Source: Polaromonas sp. CG_9.7 (GTDB lineage: Bacteria; Pseudomonadota; Gammaproteobacteria; Burkholderiales; Burkholderiaceae_C). Taken from it: a stretch of 64,000 bases of DNA. Shown piece after piece: positions 44,146-52,854 of this stretch (position 1 is the stretch's first letter; every line of letters starts with the position of its first letter). The translations under genes and the position numbers were made by a program. A model generated the notes under the pieces. That model had not been told where the DNA came from, ran no database searches, and saw nothing but the letters and a program-made list of their open reading frames with translations. The stretch is taken from contig NZ_JADOVG010000008.1 in the NCBI RefSeq assembly GCF_015752205.1, positions 1 to 64,000 on the forward strand, given 5' to 3'.

Positions 44146-45380
44146 CCATGAACCACACCCACCACGACACCGCGCTTGACGCCTGGATCGACGCGCACTT
44201 TGACGAAGAAGTGCAGTTCCTGCAGCAACTGGTGCGCGTGCCCACCGACACGCCGCCCGGCAACAATGCACCGCACGCCGAGCGCACCGCCGAGCTGCTC
44301 CAGAGTTTCGGCTTTGTAGTTGAAAAGCATCCGGTCCCGGCCCAGGAGGTCAGGGACTACGGCATGGAGTCGATCACCAACCTGGTCGTTCGGCGCCAAT
44401 ATGGCGAAGGCCGAACCATCGCGCTGAACGCGCATGGCGACGTGGTGCCGCCTGGCGACGGCTGGACGCACGACCCGTATGGCGCTGAAATCGTCGATGG
44501 CAAGCTCTACGGCCGCGCCGCGGCGGTCAGCAAAAGCGACTTTGCCACCTACACCTTTGCGGTTCGCGCCCTCGAGGCGCTGGGCCTGCCGCTCAAGGGC
44601 GGCGTCGAGCTGCTGTTCACCTACGACGAGGAATTTGGCGGCGAACTCGGCCCGGGCTGGTTGCTGCGCAACAAGCTGACGCAACCCGACTTCCTGATTG
44701 CCGCCGGCTTTGCCTACGAAGTCATCACGGCCCACAACGGCTGCCTGCAAATGGAGGTCACGGTGCACGGCAAGATGGCGCATGCCGCCATTCCGCACAC
44801 CGGCATTGACGCGCTGCAGGGCGCCACGGCCATCCTCAACGCGCTGTACCGGCAAAACCAGCTGTACCAGTCGGTCACCTCAGGCTTCGAGGGCATCGAG
44901 CACCCTTACCTTAATGTCGGCCGCATCGAAGGCGGCACGAACACCAACGTGGTGCCCGGCAAGGTCGTCATCAAGCTGGACCGCCGCATGATTCCCGAGG
45001 AGAGCCCGGCTGAAGTCGAAGCCACCGTGCGCCGCGTGATTGCCGAGGCCGCCGCCACCCTGCCCGGCATCACGGTCGACATCAAGCGCCTGCTGATGGC
45101 CGAGGCATGGAAGCCTGACACACGCAATGCCGAACTGGTGCAAGCGCTGCAAAAGCACGGCGAGCAGGTGATGGGCGAGCCGGTTCCGACATGCGGCACG
45201 CCGCTGTACACCGATGTGCGCTTGTTCGGCGCGGCCGGTGTGCCATCAGCCATCTATGGCGCCGGTCCGCGCACCGTGTTTGAAAGCAACGCCAAGCGTT
45301 CAGACGAGCATCTGGTGCTCGAAGACCTGCGCCGCGCCACCAAGGTCGTGGCGCGTGCCCTGCTTGAAATGCTGCAGTAA
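44142..45380 (+). CDS. M20 family peptidase/deacylase (ArgE/DapE-like)
   Basis: This 412-residue zinc hydrolase has the motifs ALNAHGDVVPPGDGW (metal His and Asp), LLFTYDEEFGGELGPGW (catalytic Glu pair) and the dimerisation domain entry HGKMAHAAIPHTGIDA. Its position as the last coupled gene of the ureide operon suggests it acts on a ureide or N-carbamoyl intermediate downstream of allantoate; this is inference. It could equally be an ordinary aminoacyl deacylase. Confidence 0.85.
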   Translation: MTMNHTHHDTALDAWIDAHFDEEVQFLQQLVRVPTDTPPGNNAPHAERTAELLQSFGFVVEKHPVPAQEVRDYGMESITNLVVRRQYGEGRTIALNAHGDVVPPGDGWTHDPYGAEIVDGKLYGRAAAVSKSDFATYTFAVRALEALGLPLKGGVELLFTYDEEFGGELGPGWLLRNKLTQPDFLIAAGFAYEVITAHNGCLQMEVTVHGKMAHAAIPHTGIDALQGATAILNALYRQNQLYQSVTSGFEGIEHPYLNVGRIEGGTNTNVVPGKVVIKLDRRMIPEESPAEVEATVRRVIAEAAATLPGITVDIKRLLMAEAWKPDTRNAELVQALQKHGEQVMGEPVPTCGTPLYTDVRLFGAAGVPSAIYGAGPRTVFESNAKRSDEHLVLEDLRRATKVVARALLEMLQ

Positions 45381-45386
45381 GCCGGC

Positions 45387-46340
45387 TCACACCAGCAGGG
45401 CCACGGCCGCTGAAAAGGTAAAAAACGCCAGCACCGTTGACAGCAAAATGATGCGCGCAATGCGCCCGTTGTCAGCGCCAAAGCGTTCGGCCAGCATGGC
45501 CACGTTGCTGGCGCTGGGCAGGGCCGCCACCAGCACCAGCACGGTCAGGCTAGAGCGCTCCAGCGGCATACCCAACGCCATGGCGCCCAAGCCCACGCCG
45601 CCGACCAGCAAGGGGTGAACCACCAGCTTTATAAGCGCTACAGGCACATAGCGCACGGCGGGCATGCGTAACGTGCTATTCATTTGGGAGCGCGCCAGAA
45701 CCGCGCCAATGGTGAACAACGCGACCGGCGAAGCCGCATCGGCCAGCAGGCTGACGGTTCCCATGATCGGTTTGGGCAGTGCAAAACCGGCGGATGATGC
45801 CAGCGCGCCCAGCGCAATTGACCACGGCAGGGGGTTGACCACCACGCCCCGCAGCGCCAGCCTGGCGGCCCGTGCCGCACCATGCTCGTCCGCGCCATCC
45901 AGCCGCGACAGCGCAATGCACAGTGACGAGGTGACCAGCATGTCGATGGCGATGGTAATAATCGCCGGACCGGCCGCCTGCGCGCCGAGCAGCGCCACCA
46001 GCAGCGGCACGCCCATGAAGCCGGTGTTGGGAAAAGCGGCGACCAGCGCGCCGAATGAAGCATCGTTCCAGCCGATCGGTCCTTTGCGCGTCAGGGCGAT
46101 GGTCAGCCCCACCATTAGCAGCGCGCACAACAAATAAACCGCGCCCAGGCTGAAATCGAGCAACTGCGCAATCGGCGTGCTGGCGCCAAAGCGGTACAGC
46201 ATGCACGGCAGCGCGAAATACAGCACGAAGGTGTTGAGCCCCGGAATGGCGGCTTGCGGCAGCAGCGCCCGCCGCGTGGCGACATAGCCGCACAACACCA
46301 GCGCAAAGAAGGGAAAGGTGACGGCAAGAATATTGAGCAC
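45387..46340 (-). CDS. AEC (auxin efflux carrier) family transporter
   Basis: This 317-residue inner-membrane carrier has about ten helices (LNILAVTFPFFALVLCGYVATRR at the start; FPNTGFMGVPLLVALLG in the middle; LVLVAALPSASNVAMLAERFG near the end). AEC proteins transport organic acids such as malate or malonate. The start is set at the GTG at 46340, where the first helix begins; the longer frame is not membrane-like. It is convergent with the M20 gene (6 bp apart). Confidence 0.83.
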   Translation of the reverse strand: MLNILAVTFPFFALVLCGYVATRRALLPQAAIPGLNTFVLYFALPCMLYRFGASTPIAQLLDFSLGAVYLLCALLMVGLTIALTRKGPIGWNDASFGALVAAFPNTGFMGVPLLVALLGAQAAGPAIITIAIDMLVTSSLCIALSRLDGADEHGAARAARLALRGVVVNPLPWSIALGALASSAGFALPKPIMGTVSLLADAASPVALFTIGAVLARSQMNSTLRMPAVRYVPVALIKLVVHPLLVGGVGLGAMALGMPLERSSLTVLVLVAALPSASNVAMLAERFGADNGRIARIILLSTVLAFFTFSAAVALLV

Positions 46341-46589
46341 GGGCGTATTGTTGCAGGCCAGATGCGCTGGCAAGCCGAACAAGCCGCCGGTTTTCAGTAA
46401 CTGCTGAGCGTATCGAACGTGACCTTCTTGCGCCCTCTCCCTCTGGGAGATGGAAACGGTGAGGGCTCCCAGATGGCGATTTTTGGCAGCACGCCCGCCC
46501 GCTGGCCCTCCGTCCCCACCGTTCCCCATGGCGCGACGGGGTCATACGGACTCGGTGTCATGGTTCACTGGCAAGCTGAGTAGTTGCTG

Positions 46590-46655
46590 TTTTCAGGCCA
46601 AAAGTGCCTTTTGCGCACATCCTGCATACGCCGACAGCTATATTTTTCGTAGCAT
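46590..46655 (-). repeat. Dispersed repeat, copy 4
   Basis: On the minus strand: AATGCTACGAAAAATATAGC, then TGTCGGCGTATGCAGGATGT and GCGCAAAAGGCACTTTTGGCCTGAAAA (split reading). It matches the family structure. It lies in the 438-bp gap before the thioesterase gene, which otherwise shows no gene. Confidence 0.65.
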
Positions 46656-46778
46656 TTTCAACTTGCCTTGCGCTGCCATGTTGTGCCCGCCCGGGGTTTT
46701 CCGGTCACGGCATACCGGCGCGGCGCTACGCTTCACTCTTTGCCGAAAAACAAAAACCCCCAGAAATCCAAGGAAACC

Positions 46779-47198
46779 ATGGTCACCCACTCAGAAATCG
46801 CTCAATTCCTGGCGCAAGAATTCCCCCAGACCAAATGCTCCGTGGAGGCGGTAGGCAACCAATCCGCCACCATCCGGCACCCGATTGGCATTCATGAACT
46901 GCGTCCCGGCGGCACCGTGGCCGGGCCGGTGCTGATGGCGGTCGCCGATGTGGCGCTGTATGTCGCCATCCTGGGCGAAATCGGCATCGTTCCGCTGGCC
47001 GTCACCAGCAGCCTGAGCATCAACTTTCTGCGCAAACCGTCAGCCGACCGCGCCATCATCGGCGTGTGCAAACTCATGCGCGTGGGCAAATTGCTGGCGG
47101 TCGGCGAAGTCAGCCTGTACTCCGAAGGCAGCGACGACCCCGTGGCCCATGTCGTCGGCACCTACGCCATTCCCCGCCAGCGGGCTGCGAACGCCTGA
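46779..47198 (+). CDS. PaaI-type hotdog thioesterase
   Basis: This 139-residue hotdog-fold protein has RPGGTVAGPVLMAVADVALYVAIL (the catalytic helix region with Asp), SSLSINFLRKPSADRAIIG and VAHVVGTYAIP. It probably hydrolyses acyl-CoA; substrate is unknown. An AAGGAA site lies 5 bp before the ATG at 46779. Confidence 0.85.
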   Translation: MVTHSEIAQFLAQEFPQTKCSVEAVGNQSATIRHPIGIHELRPGGTVAGPVLMAVADVALYVAILGEIGIVPLAVTSSLSINFLRKPSADRAIIGVCKLMRVGKLLAVGEVSLYSEGSDDPVAHVVGTYAIPRQRAANA

Positions 47199-47226
47199 GC
47201 GTGCGGTTTTTTGACTGCCGGATGAA

Positions 47227-47285
47227 TTGCTACTGAATTTATAGCTGCTTGCGCAGGTGCAGCGTGCGCCAGAGGCCTGAAAGGC
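47227..47285 (+). repeat. Dispersed repeat, copy 5
   Basis: This is the cleanest copy: TTGCTACTGAATTTATAGCT, then GCTTGCGCAGGTGCAGCGTG and CGCCAGAGGCCTGAAAGGC. It lies directly after the thioesterase gene. Confidence 0.75.
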
Positions 47286-47299
47286 TTAAGAAATCAATT

Positions 47300-47326
47300 G
47301 TTCAGGCCGTTCAGAAGGGCCTGAAC
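47300..47326. terminator. Hairpin next to repeat copy 5
   Basis: GTTCAGGCC and GGCCTGAAC form a perfect 9-bp stem around a 9-nt loop. It lies between the thioesterase and the antitoxin remnant, which are convergent, but no U tract is present. Confidence 0.4.
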
Positions 47327-47496
47327 CCGATGCTGCCCACGGGACGTCCATGGCGCACCGCTTTGGCGTACTGCGCGCGAGACGCCGGCTTGTCGTCAAT
47401 CAAAGGTGTGGCGTGGCAAAAAAACGCCTCGTCCAGTTTGGGGGCATCGTCGGAGTCCACCCAGGATTTGGGCGTGTCTGGCAATTTCGCCTTCAT
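47311..47496 (-). pseudogene. brnA: Truncated BrnA-type antitoxin
   Basis: The 61 residues begin MKAKLPDTPKSWVDSDDAPK and contain FFCHATPLIDDKP and RRGRPVGS-like sequence (VRHGRPVGS). This matches the N-terminal half of BrnA antitoxins. The ribbon-helix-helix DNA-binding half that should follow RPVGS is missing: after GFRPF there is a stop and then repeat sequence. Confidence 0.6.
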
Positions 47497-47590
47497 TGGC
47501 GTAGCTCATGGAAATGATGCGGCGAGCCTCGCCTCGCGGTGTGTGTGCCGAGCGCGTCAGGGCGCACGGGTTGCGAGGCAGATTCAGGTA
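47487..47590 (-). pseudogene. brnT: BrnT-type toxin remnant
   Basis: Directly upstream of the antitoxin start and overlapping it, a minus-strand frame reads HTPRGEARRIISMSYANEGEIAR, resembling the C-terminal strand and helix of BrnT toxins (RIIS-A--A---E). No N-terminal part was found, so only a fragment remains. Confidence 0.4.
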
Positions 47591-47648
47591 GTGCAACATT
47601 CGTTCTGTAATTTCCCCGAGCATTGAAACTGAAACTGTTTGAGGGTTT

Positions 47649-48227
47649 GTGGTTGTGGGATTTTTCAATCAGACCCCTGCCAGGCCGCCGGAGGCACCTT
47701 CCAAAGACAGCCTGGCAAGCCTGGACCGATACAGAACGTTGGCCCGCGTGACGCGGCTGTGCGGCATGGGCGTACGCATGGTGCAAAAACACATCAGGGC
47801 GCTGGAGCGCGCGGGCATTATCGTTGCCCGGCTGCGTCGAACGGGCCGCGCTATGCGCTATGCGATTGCGTGGACGGGCTGCGGCCACCTGCCCTGCGCG
47901 GCCCCGGCGTGGCAGATTTTTCCTTGTGCGCCTGCAAACCACGCTGCGCTTGATGCCATCGCCGTAGCCCCAACCTGCGCAGGATTTGCACCGCCCTCCG
48001 CAGATTTCGATGGGCTACCCCCGAAACTTTCGACGCTGCCCCCCGCAGAATCTGCACCCATAACTGTATTGAGTTTAAAAGAGAACAGTAAGACGCCAAG
48101 CGCACCGGCCTTGCCGGCGGCGCGGGTGAGCGTCGATCAGGTGAATCGGCAAGTCATGGCCGACTTTGCGGCCGTCCGGGCCACCAAGCGCAAAGGCCCG
48201 GTGGCGGCGCGGGTGGTGCGGCAGTGA
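47649..48227 (+). pseudogene. Helix-turn-helix protein, probably C-terminally truncated
   Basis: The 192-residue frame contains a winged-helix segment (RTLARVTRLCGMGVRMVQKHIRALERAGIIVARLRRTG). It ends in DFAAVRATKRKGPV, a sequence that in plasmid/phage-type replication or regulatory proteins is normally followed by about 40 more residues. Here it stops ten codons later. The start codon is uncertain. It is likely a remnant of an integrated element. No gene was found at 48228-48522. Confidence 0.45.
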
Positions 48228-48522
48228 CTGCGCCTGCGCTGTACGTGTCGCCGCCCACCCTGCTCGCCGCGCCTGCTGTGGCTGGGCGCACGCGGCGATT
48301 GAAAAGCACCGCGCCGCGCTGAAGTTGAAACCGTCCAGTCTGTACGCCGCCGGCCTGCACTGACCGCCATCAGGCCGACGCTCCGCACCTGTGCCAGAGC
48401 CCATCAAGCACGGCGATCAGCACGCCTGCGAGGGTCATTCGCCGCGAGTGGCTATGATGGCCGCTGCCTTTGGCACCTTGAATTCAGCGCGCTTTTTGCG
48501 CCCCTCTTCGGTATCTGCCCGC

Positions 48523-50652
48523 ATGTCCTTACTCCCGCCCACCCCCGCCATCGCCCACGGCCTGAACCTTGCCCAGCAGGAAGCCGTCAACTATATGCAC
48601 GGCCCCTGCCTGGTGCTGGCCGGTGCCGGTTCGGGCAAGACGCGCGTCATCACGCACAAGATCGGCCGGTTGATCCAGACCGGCATGCGGCCCGAGCAGA
48701 TTGCCGCCATCACCTTCACCAACAAGGCCGCCGCTGAAATGCGCGAGCGCGCCAAGAGCCTGATCGGCAAGCCGGCCAAGGGCGTGCTGATCTGCACCTT
48801 TCACGCGCTGGGCGTGCGCATGCTGCGGCAAGACGGCGCGGCGCTGGGCCTGAAGCCGCAGTTTTCCATCCTTGACAGCGATGACGTGACCAGCATTTTG
48901 AAAGACGCCGGAGGCAGCACCGATGTGGCCACGGCGCGCCAGTGGCAGTGGACCATCAGCGCCTGGAAAAGCGCCGGACTGAACGCCGCGCAGGCCGAAG
49001 CGCAGGCCAGCAGCGACGAGGAACGGCTGGTGGCGCGCGTCATGGCCAACTACGAAGAAAGGCTGGCTGCCTACCAGAGTGTCGATTTCGACGACCTGAT
49101 CGGCCTGCCGCTGAAACTGCTGCAGCAGCACGAAGAAGTGCGCAGCAAGTGGCAGGCGGCGCTTGGCCATGTGCTGGTCGATGAATACCAGGACACCAAC
49201 GCCACGCAATACGAGGTGCTCAAACTGCTGGTCGGCGCGCGCGGCCGCTTCACGGCGGTGGGTGACGACGACCAGTCGATCTACGGCTGGCGCGGCGCGA
49301 CGCTGGACAACCTGAAAAAACTGCCGCAGGATTTCCCGACGCTGAAAGTCGTCAAGCTGGAGCAGAACTACCGCTCGACCAGCGCGATATTGCGCGCCGC
49401 CAACAACGTCATCGGCCCGAACCCCAAGCTGTTTCCCAAGACGCTGTTCAGCGAACTCGGCGAAGGCGAGCCGGTGCGGGTGGTTGATTGCGACAGCGAA
49501 GAACACGAAGCCGAGCGCGTGGTGGCGCGAATCCAGAGCCTGCGCGCCGAAGGCAGCCTGCAAACCGAAGGCCAGCAGTACCGCGAATGGAAAGACTTTT
49601 GCGTGCTGTACCGGGCCAACCACATGGCCAAGCCATTTGAAAAGGCCTTTCGCAAGGCGAGCATTCCGTACAAGGTGTCGGGCGGACAAAGCTTTTTTGA
49701 CCGCGCGGAAATCAAGGACCTGTGCAGCTGGATGGTGTTGATGGTCAACAACGACAATAACGCGGCCTTCATCCGCGCCATCAAGACGCCCAAGCGCGGC
49801 ATCGGCCACACCACGCTGGGCGCGCTGGCCACCTTTGGCGACACCTACAAGCTCAGCCTGTTCGAGTCGCTGTTCAGCCATTCGCTGGACTCGGTGTTGC
49901 CAGCCAAGGCGGTCGGCTCGCTGCAGGAGTTCGGCCGTTACCTGAACGACCTCGAATACCGCGCCAAACGCACTGTGGGCGCCGAGGACGCACGGGTTTT
50001 CCTGGCCGACTGGTTGAAGGAAATCGATTACGAAAAGCATCTCTACGACGGCGAGGACAGCGAAAAAGTGGCGGCTGCGCGCTGGAGCAATGTGATGGAT
50101 TTTTGCGACTGGATGGCGCAGCGCTGCGGCGGGCAGATTGACGACGCCTCCGGCGCCACGGTCGAAAAACCCACCAAGACCATGCTTGAGGTGGTGCAGA
50201 CGATTGCGCTGCTGTCGACCATCAGCGAACGCGAGGGCGACCAGAACGTCGTCACGCTGTCCACGCTGCATGCCTCCAAGGGGCTGGAATGGCCGCATGT
50301 GGTGCTGGCCGGCGTCAACGAAGGCTTGCTGCCCTTCAAGCTCGATGACGACGACGGCATCAACACCGACAGCATCGCCTTGCGTCTGCAGGAAGAACGC
50401 CGCCTGATGTACGTTGGCATCACCCGCGCCCAGCGCACGCTGGCGGTGAACTGGCTGCGCCGACGCAAGAAAAACCGTGACACGATTGCGGGCGTGCCGA
50501 GCCGCTTCATTGCCGAAATGGCGCTGGACAAGGCCACCATCAAGGAAGACCCGCGCGAAAAACTCAAGGCCCTGCGCGCCGAATTCGCCAGGAAAGCGGC
50601 CGATGGTGTGGCGGCGGCAGCCGCTTCCAAGGCGGCCTACGATGCCCGGTAA
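48523..50652 (+). CDS. rep: ATP-dependent DNA helicase Rep
   Basis: This protein of 709 residues is a superfamily 1A helicase with Walker A GAGSGKTRVITHKIGRL near residue 35, motif II DEYQDTN, motif III GDDDQSIYGWRGA and motif IV QNYRSTSAILRAAN. It also has motif V TLHASKGLEWPHVVLAG and motif VI EERRLMYVGITRAQ. It moves 3' to 5' and clears proteins ahead of forks. The C-terminus lacks the Tudor tail of UvrD, which favours Rep. The start was placed at the ATG at 48523, since upstream residues are not family-like. Confidence 0.93.
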   Translation: MSLLPPTPAIAHGLNLAQQEAVNYMHGPCLVLAGAGSGKTRVITHKIGRLIQTGMRPEQIAAITFTNKAAAEMRERAKSLIGKPAKGVLICTFHALGVRMLRQDGAALGLKPQFSILDSDDVTSILKDAGGSTDVATARQWQWTISAWKSAGLNAAQAEAQASSDEERLVARVMANYEERLAAYQSVDFDDLIGLPLKLLQQHEEVRSKWQAALGHVLVDEYQDTNATQYEVLKLLVGARGRFTAVGDDDQSIYGWRGATLDNLKKLPQDFPTLKVVKLEQNYRSTSAILRAANNVIGPNPKLFPKTLFSELGEGEPVRVVDCDSEEHEAERVVARIQSLRAEGSLQTEGQQYREWKDFCVLYRANHMAKPFEKAFRKASIPYKVSGGQSFFDRAEIKDLCSWMVLMVNNDNNAAFIRAIKTPKRGIGHTTLGALATFGDTYKLSLFESLFSHSLDSVLPAKAVGSLQEFGRYLNDLEYRAKRTVGAEDARVFLADWLKEIDYEKHLYDGEDSEKVAAARWSNVMDFCDWMAQRCGGQIDDASGATVEKPTKTMLEVVQTIALLSTISEREGDQNVVTLSTLHASKGLEWPHVVLAGVNEGLLPFKLDDDDGINTDSIALRLQEERRLMYVGITRAQRTLAVNWLRRRKKNRDTIAGVPSRFIAEMALDKATIKEDPREKLKALRAEFARKAADGVAAAAASKAAYDAR

Positions 50653-50881
50653 GCAGGCTTGGCAGGCGGGCGCACCGGAATGCAGGCGATTATTGAAATT
50701 GACGGGCCATCCAGCATCAGTGGGTTGGCGAGCGTCACGAGTGCATGCGTTCAGCCAGGGTGTCAACTCCAAAATACGGTTTCAGCTAACATGGCCCGCC
50801 CGTGATTTACAGCAGCCGCCACCAAACGACGTTTTTTTCAACTGACCGTCATCACGAAACCGACCAGGCAATCACCGACCC

Positions 50882-51388
50882 ATGCACTCCAGAATTTTTC
50901 GAATTGCTATTTTTTTAATAGCAATTAATGCAATAGCAGCATGCGCAAATGCCAATAACAAGCCTGAAACGGCATGCTCAGCAGCGCTTAACATGAAGGC
51001 TGAGCAGCTGTATGGGCGCTGGGCCGTTCGTTTCGACCATCCACCCGCCGGACTTCCCGATCGGGCCACCATGCTGCTCCAACGTCACGCCGAATTCTCG
51101 GAAAGCCTGGCCGGCACGGTCAGTCGTGACTTGGGACAGGCGGCCGGCACACCCGCCATTGCAGGGCATACCTCCGAAGCCGCACTGGCCGGCGACTTGG
51201 ACGAAGGCATGCTGCTGCTGGACGAATCCTCTGACAAGATCAGTATCACCGGCACCTGGAACGGTGAAATGCAGCCGGGTTCCTGCGGCCAGGTTTACCA
51301 GGGCCACTGGAAAGACACCAGCGCCAGCGCCGCACCCGATGGCGCCGACGTTCCTTTCACGCTGACCCGACTACTGCCCTCACCCTGA
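50882..51388 (+). CDS. Exported protein of unknown function
   Basis: This 168-residue protein has a signal peptide whose hydrophobic core (AIFLIAINAIAAC) is encoded by a dispersed repeat copy; IAAC may be a lipobox. The mature part contains LYGRWAVRFD, a central acidic region, and ISITGTWNGEMQPGSCGQVYQGHW, with two to three cysteines. No family was recognised. It precedes pldA by 51 bp and could be its operon partner. Confidence 0.65.
   Translation: MHSRIFRIAIFLIAINAIAACANANNKPETACSAALNMKAEQLYGRWAVRFDHPPAGLPDRATMLLQRHAEFSESLAGTVSRDLGQAAGTPAIAGHTSEAALAGDLDEGMLLLDESSDKISITGTWNGEMQPGSCGQVYQGHWKDTSASAAPDGADVPFTLTRLLPSP
50904..50958 (+). repeat. Dispersed repeat, copy 6, inside signal-peptide codons
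   Basis: Begins TTGCTATTTTTTTAATAGCA and ends AGCATGCGCAAATGCCAATA. It closely matches copy 2 in dsbD and is read in the same frame. Confidence 0.7.
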
Positions 51389-51439
51389 ATTTGGCCCCAC
51401 CCCCAGGTTTGATTTAAAGCCTGTTCACTGAACCATCCC

Positions 51440-52630
51440 ATGTCCCTTCAACTTTCTTCTTTAAGCCGAATTTTTCTTGCCTCCGGGCTGCTGGCAGGCA
51501 GCATGGCGCAAGCGCAGACGGAACCACGGGTTGTCAACATGCCGGCCAACCGACCCACCAGCCTCGGTTGGCAGGTCTGCCAGGCCATCAAGAACGACAC
51601 CGATGCACAGCTGAGCTGTTACCAGCAATGGGCTGATTCGCAGTTGCCGCCCAACACGCCGCCGGCAGCCCTCACCACCGTACCGGCCAACCTGGCCACC
51701 GGCAAGCCGGCAACTGAAATCCTGCTGCTGCCGTCGCTCAATACCGAAGCGCCAGACGGCAAGCCTATCGGCTGCCGCAACACCCAGTATTCCGAGCTGT
51801 CCAGGTTCTGGGAACTGCAACGCGGCACCGATTGCGACACCTTTGCGATTCGTGGCTACCGGCCAATTTCGGTCGCCGTTGTCATGTCTGGCGGCGTCAG
51901 TTCACCACCGCTGATAGGCGCAGGAACGCCACCTGACTACAAGCATGCCGAAACCAAGATTCAGCTGTCGGTGCGCACCAAAGTAGCCAAAGGCTTGCTA
52001 AAAAGCGGCGAAGCCGATGGAGACGACCAGGATTCGCTCTGGTTTGGCTACACCCAGCAAAGTTATTGGCAGCTGTTCAGCGGCAATATTTCGCGGCCGT
52101 TCCGCACCACCGACCATGAACCCGAGCTGGTTTATGTTTACCCGCACCAGATTGCGCTGCCCGGCGGCTGGAATTACCGGCTCTCGGGTCTGGGGCTGGT
52201 GCACCAGTCCAACGGCCAGTCCGATCCGCTGTCACGCAGCTGGAACCGCACTTACTTGATGGGCGCTGCAGAAAAAGAGCTGGGGCCTGACTCTAGCCTG
52301 CGTCTGCAAGGCCGCATCTGGAAGCGCATAAACGAAGCGGCGGTCGATGACAACAACCCAGGAATAGAAGATTTCGTTGGCCGTGCCGAACTCACGGGCA
52401 GCTGGCAGATCAACAAGGCAAACACCGTGGGCGTCACGCTGCGCCACTCGCTGCGCAGTAAAGCGCGCGGGTCCACCCGTGTGGACTGGTTGATGGCCCC
52501 GACTTCATCGCCGAATTACACCGGCCTGCGATACCACGTACAACTGTTCAGCGGTTACGGGGACAGCCTCCTGGACTACAACAAACGGCGCAATGTTCTG
52601 AGCGTGGGCTTGAGCCTGGTTGATTGGTAA
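51440..52630 (+). CDS. pldA: Outer-membrane phospholipase A
   Basis: This 396-residue protein has a signal peptide (LASGLLAGSMAQA|QT) and a C-terminal 12-strand barrel. The active-site motif is LGLVHQSNGQSDPLSRSWNR, giving catalytic His and Ser (HxS) and the Asn 12 residues on. It hydrolyses acyl chains of mislocalised surface phospholipids, normally as a calcium-dependent dimer. The N-terminal 130 residues form an extension before the barrel, common in betaproteobacteria. Confidence 0.92.
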   Translation: MSLQLSSLSRIFLASGLLAGSMAQAQTEPRVVNMPANRPTSLGWQVCQAIKNDTDAQLSCYQQWADSQLPPNTPPAALTTVPANLATGKPATEILLLPSLNTEAPDGKPIGCRNTQYSELSRFWELQRGTDCDTFAIRGYRPISVAVVMSGGVSSPPLIGAGTPPDYKHAETKIQLSVRTKVAKGLLKSGEADGDDQDSLWFGYTQQSYWQLFSGNISRPFRTTDHEPELVYVYPHQIALPGGWNYRLSGLGLVHQSNGQSDPLSRSWNRTYLMGAAEKELGPDSSLRLQGRIWKRINEAAVDDNNPGIEDFVGRAELTGSWQINKANTVGVTLRHSLRSKARGSTRVDWLMAPTSSPNYTGLRYHVQLFSGYGDSLLDYNKRRNVLSVGLSLVDW

Positions 52631-52654
52631 AAACGCGCCTGAAAATTCCTTGTA

Positions 52655-52677
52655 AGCTATATTTTTTATAGCAAATA
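52655..52677. repeat. AT palindrome after pldA (dispersed repeat fragment)
   Basis: AAGCTATATTTTTTATAGCA forms a six-base-pair hairpin and resembles the AT half of the dispersed family. It may end pldA transcription. The rest of 52631-52854 shows no gene. Confidence 0.45.
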
Positions 52678-52854
52678 AGTATTTACCGTATTGCGTAATT
52701 GACCTTTTTTTCATAAAAATTCGCTTGGGCTCGGATCTCAAAACTCGCTAAAGCCCGGCAAGCCACTGCAGCGTAGGCAAGCGCTGAGTACCTTAAGCTT
52801 GAGAGATGATTACTCTCTCTTCAAGGTGGCCAACTGGCTCACCGTGGTCGCACC

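Noticed and set aside
42628..44271. 547-codon minus-strand frame opposite uraD-allC
   Set aside because: Antisense shadow of a strongly supported fusion gene.
48529..50772. 747-codon minus-strand open frame opposite rep
   Set aside because: Antisense shadow of the Rep helicase; no ribosome site or domain.
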